A DNA stretch of 64,000 nucleotides from Fasciola hepatica. Lineage: Eukaryota; Platyhelminthes; Trematoda; Plagiorchiida; Fasciolidae. Where the stretch lies: assembly GCA_948099385.1 (NCBI GenBank), contig CANUEZ040000129.1:4154001-4218000 (forward strand). Reading direction: 5' to 3'. Each line of letters opens with the position of its first letter. The stretch's first letter is position 1. Made by a program: the position numbers and the translations under genes. The notes below the pieces were generated by a model that ran no database searches, had not been told where the DNA came from, and saw only the letters and a program-made list of their open reading frames with translations. Positions 43,441-54,600 of this stretch are shown here, piece by piece.

Positions 43441-44745
43441 GTGAAGATTCCGGTAGGAGAACGAGATGCTTTGCGTTTCCTGTGGTGGGAAGGGAGCGAC
43501 CGGGACAACGCGGTGGTGAATTATAGGATGACCGTCCACCCCTTCGGAGCCATATCGTCACCATTTTGTGCCAACTACGCCCTCCGAGAATCAGCGAACA
43601 AACATGGCGATCTAGTACATCGGACGGTGGTAGAAAGCGTCAGCAGGAACTTCTACGTCGACGACTACCTTGGGTCATTCGATGATGTGGAATCAGCTCT
43701 AGAGCAGTTCAGGGGTCTCACGAGATTGCTGGAAGAGGGCGGCTTCCATCTAACTAAATGGATGTCGAACGCTTCAGAAGTGCTGAAGGTCATCCCGTAT
43801 CACGAAAAGGCCGAAAGGGTAAGAGATTTGGACGGCTCTCCACTTCCTATCGAGCGCACTTTAGGGATACAATGGGACGCGGAAACGGACGATTTTGTTT
43901 TCGAACTGAACGTTCCCGAGCTGCCAATAACCCGTCGTGGCATACTATCTGCCGTCTCAAGTTTGTTCGACCCGCTCGGTTTCGTCTCACCGTGGCTGCT
44001 ACCCGGAAAGATCTTGCTGCAGCGGCTGTGCCGTAAGAAAGTTGATTGGGACCAGTCACTGGACCGAGGGGACCGGCTGGACTGGGAAGAATTTTTGAAC
44101 ACCTTGAAGAAATTAGGGGACATAAGAATCCCACGATGTTTGACTCCTGGCCATACGACACGGACTGGAGAACTACATGCCTTTCCCGATGCATCCGAAG
44201 TCGGTTATAGAGCTGTGGTGTACGGACGATGGGGCGCAGGAGATGGACAATATACCACGAGGATCCTGTTCGCCAAAGCCCGCGTTGCTCCACTGAAGTC
44301 GGTCTCAATCCCACGCCTTGAACTCAGCGCAGCCGTGTTGGCAGTCAGGGTGGTGCAAGCCGTGAAGAGATGTTTCGATCTCTACATTTGGTCGGTGAGC
44401 TTCTGGACGGATTCAACGATAGTACTTTACTACATTAACAACGTACGGAGCCGGTTTAGTACTTTCGTTGCTAACCGGCTCACGATTATCCACGATGAAT
44501 CGGCCACGCACCAGTGGAGTCATGTCAGGTCTGGCGATAATCCGGCCGACCCGTGCTCCCGAGGTGCGAACAACTTCAGGCAACTGGACACGTGGACGAG
44601 AGGGCCAAACTTCCTGCAATTGCCCAAACAGGGCTGGCCCGTGTTCGAATTAAAACCCCCTACGGAATTGGAACTGGAGATCAAAGGCGTAGTGATAGCA
44701 ACCAACGTCGTCGAAGCGTCGTCCATTCTTTCCGATATGTGGTGA
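43441..44745 (+). pseudogene. BEL-2 RT second half and RNase H
   Basis: In frame with the preceding segment, across the TAG. RT active site YVDD at residues 72-75 (NFYVDDYLGSFDD). RNase H follows with first Asp at D250 (LHAFPDASEVGY), the Glu in PRLELSAAVLAVRV, D324 (FWTDSTIVLYYINN) and D370 of HVRSGDNPADPCSRG. All key residues are present, so this part is potentially active. It stops at TGA 44743-44745 after SILSDMW. BEL-3 continues from the same point (TSILPLLARFSSWMKVL) into integrase. Confidence 0.92.
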
Positions 44746-45254
44746 TGAGTGCGATTCCATTACACATCCCGATACATACACGCACGCACGACGCACTCTA
44801 CATCCCGTAAACCCATCATACATGTGACAGTGTTCTTTGTTTGCCTTTGTTGACGCTACCGAATGCCCTTGCATATGTGGAAGTAGCGGAGCTCAGGTCA
44901 CACACACATGCTACATTTACTCGTCTTCTTGCCACGCGGTCTTTTGTTGACATTGCAGAAAGTCCTCCTTTGATGTGTAGTCATACTTGTGATTTCATTG
45001 TAACCCCGGCACACACACACGCACACACACACACGCACACACACACACTCAAGCACGTACATCCAGGACCGGACGGCCCCTTACGAGGACAACGTCTATG
45101 CGACCATTCACGCCCGCCATCGGTAATTTGGTCTCGTGGAAGATGTAGACTAGCCTCACGTCTATGTATCCAATCGATTAGGTGCAACCAGTTGTAGAAC
45201 GTCGACGACGAGCATTAGACGCGCGCACTGACAGCAGGGCCTAGGCAGGTAGGA
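44746..45254 (+). other. BEL-2 3' non-coding region with tandem units and (CA)n
   Basis: Two degenerate tandem units (about 44830-44915 and 44950-45030) share TTTGTTGAC...., TGTGGAAGTAG/TGTGTAGTCATA and a CACACAC end. They resemble the units in BEL-3 (58260-58690). A CA/CG-rich microsatellite occupies 45009-45051. No integrase codons are found. Confidence 0.7.
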
Positions 45255-45319
45255 AGAATCAGTACCTTTATACCGAACCTTTGACTCTGCTAAGGATCCA
45301 GGAGGATTTTGGTGGGCGG
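45255..45319 (+). promoter_or_regulatory. BEL-2 polypurine tract
   Basis: GGAGGATTTTGGTGGGCGG ends at 45319, directly before LTR TGTAACA. The upstream TCAGTACCTTTATACCGAAC block is conserved in BEL-1 and BEL-3. Confidence 0.85.
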
Positions 45320-45697
45320 TGTAACAGCCGGTCGTGGAAAATCCCCCTTTTTTCCCTCGCGATTCAGTGTTTTTCCCAACATCACTCATTTCCATACACT
45401 ATTGACTTGTCTTTACGAACCGGTTGTTTTTCTGGACCAATTGTTGTTTGTTCGCGCCCAGAGCGCTACTTTGGCACATCCTTGTTCAGGACCTGCGTGA
45501 CGCACGTGCTGTCTGCTCACACGCTGCTATTCGGTTTCTCGTTGTTGAGTCCTTGTGATCGTATTATTGAGGTTTGTATATCGTTTATGTCATTGTTTAT
45601 TTTAATAATCTAGTATCGTAGAATATCACGGATAATCGTCTTCTGATTTCGGGATCCGTTGCGAATTTGGCTACTCATTGCTCAAACGTTCGTAACA
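45320..45697 (+). repeat. BEL-2 3' LTR
   Basis: 378 bases. It is identical by eye to 40628-41005 except at one homopolymer junction. Confidence 0.95.
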
Positions 45698-46270
45698 GCA
45701 GCCTCGGATACCTCTAGTTGCTTTGGTCAGTTCAATACCTCTCTCGAGTTGACTTCCTCGTCTTTCCGTTCCGAAACTTTACTGCCCCTCGCTGTAGGTA
45801 GACCTTGAGCGCCCTGGTTCAGTCTATATGACCACCGGAAGAATTCCCACAGGGTCCCCGCTTATTCCGACCCGCTTTATGTCCATACTCCATGTAAGTC
45901 CCTGTCCCCTCCCACGACTTCCTTCAAAGCTGTCTCAAACTGAAGGTAGTTGTAGTATGCTTTCGGATTGCCTTTGAACTTCCGCGCGGTACATTCCCCG
46001 TGGTTGTTTCTGCATCGACTTTGTGTCCGACTAAGTCTGTTTCTGGCTGCTCCGAACTGTAGAAGAGCCCGGTAGAGTCCAGCACTTCTTTATTTTTCAA
46101 ATCCTCATTGCTTCTGCTTCAGGGGTCTTTACACTCTGCTTCGCCACCACAGTAGAGATCCGTTCCTTTTGACCCTTTTAGATGGGGCGACGGTCTCGTA
46201 TTTTCAAAAACCTGCACTTGATCCAACCCCGCTGTTGTTCTACGTTGCAATCACCGCCCACCATATCACG
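45698..46270 (-). pseudogene. L6 RT entry and linker, part 5' of the BEL-2 insertion
   Basis: Right of the BEL-2 duplication the minus strand reads EVNSREVLN-stop-PKQLEVSEAA, the segment that precedes GPD in LINE RT. The rest of the stretch to the endonuclease is the linker in broken frames. Confidence 0.72.
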
Positions 46271-46272
46271 AT

Positions 46273-47192
46273 CTATCCGAATGCCCAGTTCCACCGGGCT
46301 GTTCTGGTCCAAAATTGAGATGTTCTAAATTGATCGGGCGCACTCATTTCCTGGTGTCTTAGCCTAAACTGGTTTACGCCATGATCACTCCTACCCATGA
46401 GTTCCTCGCCTGCCAGGCATTCTATTTCATTTGGTACGCTTAAAATTACCGGATTAAGGATTGACCGTGAATGGTGGAATCGCCGTTTTGTCATTTGATT
46501 GATGCTTTTTGCAAGAGCCTTCGTGTGGATTAGATGGATCGATCTCTCTTTGAACATGCCTTCTGGAGCTTCTTTTAGGGTCCGGTCTGTTTCGGGGGCC
46601 TGTAAATCCGCTATAATAGGTAACCTTTGTCCCACGTGGGCCCCCGTAGTGATGAGCGAAGGAAGATCGCTGCACTCGACTGACTTCTGGCTTTGATACG
46701 TGCAAAAACGGAAGCTTTCGGTCCATCCGTAGATACTGCAACCTCCGCATACTTCATTTGAGCTTGTCTAGTCAACTGCCCTCAGAGACGTCATACTGCT
46801 CCGCTAGGAGAACCAATATACCACCTCCGATTCGGCCATCCAGCCTGTCCACTCTAAAGTCTGAGTAGACATTCGGGGCCAGTCGATAGGCCTTAGCCGC
46901 CTTCCAGTGACTACTATCACATCTGCTTCTAGTGTCCAAGCCTTGGGCTCTAGTGGATTTTTCCCGTACTTGCAGCATTGGTGTGGATTACGAGCGTCAC
47001 AGCCCCTCCTCTAATTTCCTGCTTTCTCTGGCTGCAGGTTGCAGGTGCTGGGTTTCGTGGCTCGAGCACGGGACCGTATTTTCCTAATATTATGGGACCT
47101 CTGGCTCTACTGTCGATCATAACTTTTTCCATCCACTGGGTCGTTTTGCTTGTCACAGTCCTTGGAGACCCAATGAGAGCCAGTTTCCTCAA
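46273..47192 (-). pseudogene. L6 endonuclease
   Basis: 47192-46950 and 46978-46772 hold the N-terminal half, including VYSDFRVDRLDGRIGGGILV (the R.DR..R.GGGV motif). 46635-46273 reads PIIADLQAPETDRTLKEAPE and LMGRSDHGVNQFRL, with the catalytic SDH motif near its end; the GDFN position appears drifted to IADLQAP. It would nick the target site. At least three frames are used. Confidence 0.8.
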
Positions 47193-47199
47193 TTCTTCC

Positions 47200-48250
47200 C
47201 ACTCGGAGTCCCGGCCTTACAATCCCCTAGTAATGGAGCCGAACAACACTTTCTTTACCCCAACCGTGGGCTCCGTAGTGCCCAGCCACTGCATTTTCCC
47301 CACTTTCTTTCTCTGAGACTTTGGGAAGGCCGCTTTACAACTGTGAGTTCCGGTTTTCTAACACTTCCCCAACTGGCTGTGGCTGCTTTATCGTCGGGCT
47401 CCATGTCTGTTTCTCCCTTTGAGACTTGCCTTACGTGCCAGGTTGAACCTGAGGTATCTGTGGGACGGCGTTTGGTGAACTCGACTGTCTTAAGCCTTCG
47501 TTCGCACCCTTCAGAGTTTGTCCCCCCGTTCCACCAACCCCAACCCTACAGCTTTTTTCAAGGCCACATGCCCAGGGATTTCTACCGCCGGGAGTCGGTG
47601 GAGCAAGTGGAATCTCGCTGGCCTCTCCCCTTGCTTGCCAACCTCCATGAACTGTTCCTTAACTCTGTGGACTACAACTTTCCGGTTCCTGTCCAGGTCA
47701 ACATCACCGTCTCTTTTCAGAGCCATCTGAACTTCAATGATAATGACCATGTCTTGTCCTAGCTCACCTACCTGCTTGTTTGGGTCACTTAATCGGTTTG
47801 CTGTCATGAGCCGGCAACGTAACAGGTGATGTTTTCTCGGATTTAGCCCAGTGCTCGGGAAGCTGCCGGGCGTCGCTTCATGTCCGTCCAGGTCCCTCAT
47901 TAGTACCAGCCTTTCATCCAAGGATTTATTCATTTCTGCTTTTTCGGCCGTCTGTACTTTACCGGTGGACTTAAAACTTGTCCCTAATAGTTTTTGCACC
48001 GTGGGCGTATCCAGCTAGATGAATGACGTTCACAGTACAAGTGATAGTTCCTCTTGCTTAACTCCGAGCACTTTGTGTGGAGCCCTGTTTGACACATATT
48101 GCGCTGAATTCCCGCGGTCCCTTCAGAAATATTCCATTCAGAAAACCGAGGTCTTCCACTCTGTTCATCTACTCCGTGTGCTTGGTCTGGCAGTCCACAG
48201 GTTATGGGGTTTTGGTCGCTAATTTGCTCACGTAGCCAGCCCAACTGAAA
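47200..48250 (-). pseudogene. L6 ORF1-like region
   Basis: 47999-47511 is an open 162-codon segment with SLDERLVLMRDLDGHEATPG, SLNPRKHHLLRCRLMTANR-type residues and KVVVHRVKEQFMEVGKQGER. It lies upstream of the endonuclease, where ORF1 should be. I recognise no zinc knuckle; the R.LLV.......R motif of L4 ORF1 is not clear. Assignment by position. Confidence 0.5.
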
Positions 48251-48900
48251 GGCAGGGGCAGCATGAGAAGACCCGTAAGAGCTAAAAGTTGTATAATGAG
48301 AGAGATGTCAGATTCAGATAGACCAGTGACGAGGAGAATGACCGATTTTAAATCCAAGACAAGCCCGCAGGCCCTGTTTGTATACGTTCGCCAGCAGATC
48401 CTGTTCTACAGGCAGCTGGTATATCATGCCCAGATCTTGCTAGGTAGAATCTTCAGAGAAGTAAGCCACCACTTTCACATCGTCCGCGAGTGCAAAACAA
48501 GATTTCCAAGCCCTGCGGCAAGGTTGTTTACGAAAACTGGAAGCGGTGGTGGCCCCAATACTGCGCCTTGGGATACGCCTCTGCAAAAGAAGCCCACTCG
48601 CATACTTCCTCCTCTACTGTGACTTGGAAGCATCTACCTGCTATACAGTGCCCTATCCCGATTGTTGCTCGGTGTTTAATTCGGAGCAACTAGTTTAGTG
48701 AACTGGAGGCACTGGTTCCAAAGTCACACACTTCTGCCTTGTTCCCGCTGTCCGGTCTACTGGTGGGCAAACAAGGACGTTTGTCAGGCTAGTCATTTAT
48801 GAAAACCGTTCAGTTCACCTTAGTTCGGGTAAGATCAGGTTTTACCAAGCTGGATCACATGAATTCACGAGGAATGACAGCTCAGAAAACCGTGACTTTC
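48251..48900 (-). mobile_element. LINE L7 RT fragment
   Basis: The minus strand near 48590-48470 reads GVSQGAVLGPPPLPVFVNNL, then in another frame FALADDVKVV, the RT palm with its ADD active site. Frames are broken within a few dozen codons. Right and left limits are uncertain; the sequence near 48800 begins with the TTCAGTTCA-like motif noted at 34968. Confidence 0.72.
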
Positions 48901-50880
48901 TGGTTTCTTGAGTTCTAGTGACAAGTTTGCTGCTCGCCTATTTGTAGGATTTACGTGGAAGTTTCGCTTATTCTCGATGCCTCAGCTGATGGCATTCGCC
49001 CTAGAGGAAGCAAGCTGAGTTTTTCAGCGGCTGTCCAAACGTTATCCTAGCCAAAATAACCGATGTTTACCTGTGAACCTCGAGTGGGTTGTTCAACAGA
49101 CCACAGGGAAAACAGCCGATTGGTGATATGGCAGTAAAGGCCGGCGAGAGTAGTAAGAATGTTTGTGTCCTCGTGGACGATTATATTGGGCCTTTTTGGA
49201 TGGGCACAAAGCAACTTTGCTCTGTCTAATTCATTGACACAGATTAAATCATAACCAGATTTTTCAATAATAAATAGGTCAATTCATTACAGCGGGAGTT
49301 TGAGTGGATTGCAATGGATAAAACGATTGGAAAATTTAAAACTCAGTTTTAGATATGCCAGCCCTCTAATGCTGATTGCAATGAAATGGGAGTTTGGAGT
49401 ATGTGCATGAAAGTTGTCAAACGTTATCACGGAAACTGCGAAGGTAATGTATCAGTCGATAGCTTGGTTATCTTTATAAAAAGTTTCCAATGGAAATGTT
49501 GCGGCCTTCCTAATACCTAGGGCTGCGAGTCCGGCCTAAACGTAGTCTTACTAGCTACACTTGCTATGTGGGCAGAACACGGTTACGAGCAGTAGACTAA
49601 ATTTCAAAAGAGTAATCGTGTTCATGAATAATTCGTGGTAGTAAACAACATAATGGGCACGGCCTTATGGTAAAATGGACTGGCAGCCGGGTGAAAGAAG
49701 AAGAACAATGGGCAGCAACTTTCCAAAAATGGGGACAGCTCAGAGAATGAGGAGTTCAAGTGTCAAGCGGCTGAAAGAAGCTGCAGCCCAGTTCTTCTGC
49801 AGTGAAATCAGCAAGTCGGGATACCTTTAGTATTCCGGATACCAGGCATTACCAAGACCCCAAAAATAACCTATGAAACGGAAAACTAGCCAAGAGTTCT
49901 GACGCGTGCCAAAAGATAGCGTAAGTCGATGGAATAGACGGAGGAAAGGTTGTAATGAGATAATGTCTTTCACGCTTACGATTGGGAGCGACGCCGGACG
50001 CGATACTAGCTAAGAGAGCTATACGTTCAACCGGCCGAAGGCAGGGCAGTCACAAATGTGTTTTCCAATCGGAACAACCAATTGTCCTTACTACAAGTAG
50101 ACAAATAACGCACGGCTCTGTTGCATCGAACGACATACGAGACGCTTAAAGCTAAGAGCTAATTGGTTATGTTTGTTCACAGTAATTCTTGGTTTGAATT
50201 TACACATTCAAACTTAGTCATCCGCGAGTTGCTGGAAACCTCTACCGTTGCAAACCAATGGATCAGGTAAAAGACGTGGGTTAGACTGCGGCTTTAACAC
50301 TAGAGAGTATTATGCATAAATAAGTGCAAATAAGCTGAATCTGTTGGACAAAAGAGGGCATGTGCCAACCTGAAAGGTCTGTTATTATCGTTGCCGTGTA
50401 ATGGCCAATGATGGGGTGCAGTGACAGAGGCACCAAGATTGCGAGCTCAATCCTCCGCTCGGCAGTACAGGTAGAACACTCAGAAAGACTGTTTAACGGT
50501 AGAAAAGTAGACCTCTGGGGAAACGAAGTTTTGAATAAATACGTGGAAAGTCCATGTAATAGCACAGTAAAACCGGAGCATAACTCATTGGACACCCTAA
50601 AAACGGGAAAAATACATTACGAATGTCCGAGGTTCGCGATGTACGTATTCGCTACTCATAAGTAACTAAATACAAAGAAGGGCGACACACAACTTACGGA
50701 AAATAATTACCAGGAAATATTAAAGCCATTATCATGCTTTGGAGTAAGAAGATATGAACAGAAAACTCGACGATGTACGGTGAACATCGAAGATGAAATA
50801 CACTTAATAAGTGGACTAACATAGTGGTAAAGCTTGCTGGCACTTTGTTGACAAATTCAGCCACAAAGAAGAAGAAGAAC
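48901..50880. other. Unassigned region
   Basis: No gene or element domain recognised on either strand; the plus strand is purine-rich. The open frames here are short (50281-50595 minus, 50408-50665 plus) and show no motif. Confidence 0.35.
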
Positions 50881-51560
50881 TAATCCAATAGTAAGAGAGG
50901 GAGTGCCAGAGCGGTGATGAGGAAACTGCCCGGAGAAAACAGGTAAGTCTTCTGCGAATTGTTTACTTTATAATAGGTATGCCACGAAGCATCGACATGT
51001 AAACATTACCGTTATGACAAACCAACCTAGGATGAGTAGCTACGGCAATTACTATGGCCAGTAGAATACACTGGTGGTAATAGAATAGATGGCATTCAGG
51101 TGTACATCTGCTAGTGACCGCTTCAATAGGTGGATCGCCCAATAACCGTAGACAAGCAGAGCTGCAGAACCAAGGAGACTGGGGCGAAAAACTGGGGTTA
51201 GTCACCGGACACAGAATAAAATGAATCAGTCAACGAAGATGGCTGCAGAGTTTGGTGGAATAACTTCGACTAGCTCAGATATATAGGAGATGAATAATAA
51301 GCCCATATGAGGAGGGGGACTGCCAGATTGACGATGAAGAAGAAGGGCAGGAGGGAAACAGGTAAGCGTGCAGCAAATTGCTTACCCAGTATCGGGTGGA
51401 TCATTGATTACCAACGTGTAAATGGGACCTGGTTGATACTTCAGTATGGGGTGAGCCACAAAAAACGTTGCAATTACTTGGAACTGCAGTATTTTCAGTG
51501 GTTCAAGAGCCAAACGTCGCAGCTTAGCGGCTTCGAGCCGACAACTGGAGCCATCCGACA
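50881..51560 (+). repeat. Degenerate direct repeat, ~405-bp spacing
   Basis: The segments about 50904-51080 and 51309-51500 align: GGGAGTGCCAGAGCGGTGAT with GGGACTGCCAGATTGACGAT, then GAAAACAGGTAAG with GGAAACAGGTAAG, then ACATGTAAA with ACGTGTAAA, then GATGAGTAGCTAC with GGTGAGCCAC. It is either a tandem duplication or two copies of a short dispersed repeat in the same orientation. Confidence 0.65.
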
Positions 51561-52518
51561 ACAACCCTCGGGCTGACTCCACTGTACCTTGCGTAAGCTA
51601 CGAAACATCGAATATTTTTTGACTCACACATCCAACCAGGTGTTCCGGCGGGAACTTCGACTCTACGAAGTGGAGATAACATGGTTTTTGGGCCAACAAA
51701 TCAGAATGGCATAATGAGACCACGAAACCAAAGACACTACATGCTCAAAAAGAAATATTCAATTACAATTCAGTGTGGCAGTCGGTTAATCTCAGACGGG
51801 CTTCCCCGCCTCATTGGAGTACGACGCGATCAAGGGGGCCTGATGGGCATAAACGGCCTAATTGGGTGATGCGATATAAGCATCAAGCTGAATGGCTCGC
51901 GAAGTTTGGGAACTAATCACTAGCTTTGAGATGTTGTTGGTCGTTTGGTCAGTCTCGACCTGGAAGGATGGTGGGAGAATCGATAACTGTGTCATTCGTA
52001 TTGAAAAATTACCGGAAAGAAGATTCCTGCTGTGAAAGTAAAGGGGGCGATAGAAATAGTTGACTTAAAACCAGAGAACGAAAGTCCTATGAGCAGAGGG
52101 AAAACTAACAGCAACGAAGATCGCGGGATTATTGAACAATTAACCATGAATGGTGGTGAATTGAAGCTGACATTCCATCATCTCTGAACAAGCATAGAAG
52201 CAGGCACAAGTATTGCAAATTTAAGCCAAGAAACTGTGTTTAATCGGGGCTTCAAGGAATAAAAACTTCCGGATGATATTATGTCAAGCTGTGCGACTTC
52301 GTGGACGGGAACCCTTCAATAACCAACTCAAAGACAGAACAACATCCGCCTCTGAAATTTCTGGGATGATCGTGAGATCGACATCCATCAATCGAATTTA
52401 TCACAACAATCGTTACAGCATGAAAATCTTACATCCCAACCCACTGAATGCAACAGCAGTGATATCAAGACAAAGGGCGCCCAATATGCACAGTGGCTAC
52501 TAGCCTAAAGGGGCTCTG
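51561..52518. other. Unassigned region up to BEL-3
   Basis: About 960 bases with only short frames (for example 52273-52503 plus) and no recognisable domain. I see nothing specific in it. Confidence 0.35.
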
Positions 52519-52772
52519 TGTAACTATAGGTTGCTTCCAGCTCGCTAAATTTTCACATTCCATCTTGGACTCGCGGGAAGCATGTGCTTGTCTCTCGCAA
52601 GTCGTAAACTTGGTTCTCGTTTTCTGAGTCTGCGTGATCACATAATTCAGATTTGTATGTTTTATGCTATTGCTCATTTAGCAACCCAGTACAGTAGAAT
52701 TTACTGATCAATGGTATTTTAGTTTTGGGATTTGTTCAAATTCATCTGTGTACTGCTTGAAGGCGTGTTGCA
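52519..52772 (+). repeat. BEL-3 5' LTR
   Basis: Begins TGTAACTATAGG and contains TTGGTTCTCGTTTTCTGAGT, also present in the 3' LTR. About 254 bases against about 359 for the 3' copy, so roughly 100 bases have been lost, mostly in the first half. Confidence 0.75.
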
Positions 52773-52812
52773 GTATTAAGTTTGATCAGTTTGGAAAGAG
52801 GAAATGAGCAGC

Positions 52813-54060
52813 ATGCCCAGAAAAGTATCGAAGTGATTAGAACGTGGGTAGGAAGCAATGTGGTGAATCACTGGGGGGGTTCGGGTACCTTAGATTCCAT
52901 AGTTACTGTTAGATCACCTAGCCCTTTCAGTGCTAGTTCGTGCGTTACCGAGGGTAGTATACAACGCAAGAACGTTGACTTAAAACGTTGAGGATATTAA
53001 ATCTAGAACGGCAGTTAAGCACTAGGCAGCTGGCATATGAGGCAAAGGAAAGCTGTGGACGGGGGGGGGGTCTCGAGCATAAAGCTAGCGACAGCGTTCC
53101 ATTTATCAGAATAGGGCCAGGGGAAATGAGAAGCTCTACGCCGGCAGCCAGACATTCGCTGCCAGTACAACCAACGATCGATCAACCAAGAGTAGAACTG
53201 ATGGCTTTCTACTGACGACCTGAGCAGTACTGCCAGTTTATCAAACAATTCGAAACTCTCGTGGAAAATAGACCAACCGACACCGGACAAAGGCAGCTCT
53301 ACTTGACCCACTATTGTCGAGGAAGAGCCGAAGCCGTTGATGGGTGAACCATGCTCTACCCGGATCGAGACTACGGAGGCGCAAGGAAGATTCTGAAGGA
53401 CTTTTTTGACCAGCCGTTCAAGGTCGCTCACAATCCAATAAAAGGCGTGATGTCAGGGGTCAAGAGAACAAACTACCACGTCTACACAATGGCCGATCTT
53501 GTAGTTACTATGCAGAGCTGCTCGGTAGCTCTCGATCATTCAGGGTACAGAGCAGATCTCGATGCAACGCACACATTGAAAGGTGTAGTCCGCTGCCTCT
53601 CTTTCAAGCTACAGGGTCGTTGGGCGGAAGAAGCGGAACACATAAGCAGGAGCGACCGTGAGGCGGACTTTGGGACTCCGACAGAATACTTAGGCAAACC
53701 GGGGTAGCCGACACTGGATTTAGTCGACTCATCCGTGATAGCAACAGGGCAAGTAGACCTGGCAACAGCCGGGCTCGAAGGGCTGCACGGGAACACTCGA
53801 AGCATCATTCTTGGGCAAGCCCGCACTCCATTTCACGCCAGAACATGGCCCACCAAAGTTTCAGGTCCTGCGAAGCCAATTGCCGGTTACCAGAATGTCC
53901 AAAGTTCATCAAAGCCATAGTAAACAAACGTTGGGGAATAGCAAGGACGGCAAAGGCTTGTTTTTATCCGCCTAAATACCTCACACCGGGGGGCAGCTAA
54001 TCAAACGAGAGCTCGATGTGTCCAGGTAAACAGCACCGGTTCCCACGCCAGGCAGAAGAA
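52813..54060 (+). pseudogene. BEL-3 Gag
   Basis: Starts at ATG 52813 (MPRKVSK, equivalent to MPRKGSK in BEL-2), with a stop soon after. The segment 52782-52991 in another frame reads TVRSPSPFSASSCVTEGS. 53351-53707 is the capsid (MLYPDRDYGGARKILKDFFD, ALDHSGYRADLDATHTLKGV). 53735-54060 covers a drifted nucleocapsid. All parts are colinear with BEL-2. Confidence 0.82.
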
Positions 54061-54072
54061 GCTACACAGTGA

Positions 54073-54600
54073 GTGAGCACAAAGCCTTGTGTAGTTTGCT
54101 CAACGTCACGGTCCGCCAGTAAACCAATACGGTTAGAGGCTGTTGCTGTAGGATCGATGACCACGAATTGGGTAGCCAGAGCGTTGGCCTTCGTCGATGG
54201 TGGATCGGACACCACCATGGTGAAGGAACGACTTTCCGATAAACACTGGTTCGCCAAAGGCACGACGTCGTTAGCGGTGGGCACGGTTGGCGGAAAGTAA
54301 GTAATAAATGCACTTCGGTTGAGATTGCAGGCCGCTGCCCTAGATACCGACAAGCGAATCGGATCAACGGAAGCCTTTACATTAGTCGATATCCCAGTGC
54401 GAGCACCGGGGTCGTTCAGTGCAATTTTAATTAGGTGGCCCAATTGCAAGACGTTACCTTTTGTGGACCGGGAGTACGACGAGACAGACTTTTTCATCGG
54501 CTGCGAAGTTCCAGAAACACATTGCGTGCCAGACCAGAGAGTGGGCGACCGAGACACCCCACGCCGTACGCGACACTAGGTTGAATACTGTACGGTCCAG
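54073..54600 (+). pseudogene. BEL-3 protease
   Basis: 54073-54300 reads ARALAFVDGGSDTTMVKERL, in which the catalytic DSGS is changed to DGGS, so it would be inactive even if expressed. After a stop near 54300 the segment 54319-54579 continues with EAFTLVDIPVRAPGSFSAIL and FFIGCEVPETHCV, matching BEL-2 protease. Confidence 0.83.

Larger units (their letters stand above)
40628..45697 (+). mobile_element. BEL-2: young BEL/Pao element lacking integrase
   Basis: A 5,070-bp element with two 378-bp LTRs, a 5-bp target duplication, Gag, protease, RT and RNase H in order, a polypurine tract, and no integrase. The two LTRs seem to differ only by one C/T at the C6T5 versus C5T6 stretch, so the insertion is recent. 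The coding part has only three lesions: TGA at 41441, a 1-base frame change between about 41510 and 41575, and TAG at 43438. After RNase H (44745), 574 bases of non-coding CA-rich sequence lead to the right LTR, where BEL-3 has about 1.5 kb of integrase. Confidence 0.93.
39121..48250 (-). mobile_element. LINE L6, minus strand, split by BEL-2
   Basis: C-terminal region 39907-~39240, RT 40627-~39960, then BEL-2 (40628-45697), then RT start and linker 45698-46270, endonuclease 46273-47000, and an ORF1-like region up to 48244. Translating across the BEL-2 insertion gives ...EVSEAA before it and GPDDF after it, restoring the conserved AAGPD entry motif of RT. The duplicated target GCAGC lies within those codons. 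Confidence 0.84.

Noticed and set aside
43758..44314. Overlapping frames on both strands inside BEL-2 RNase H
   Set aside because: The plus-strand RNase H frame explains the sequence; the others have no motif.
45009..45051. CA/CG repeat as a possible CRISPR or regulatory array
   Set aside because: It is a simple microsatellite with no spacers; the host is eukaryotic.
47343..47762. 139-codon plus-strand open frame
   Set aside because: It overlaps, on the opposite strand, the L6 ORF1-like region and has no domain.
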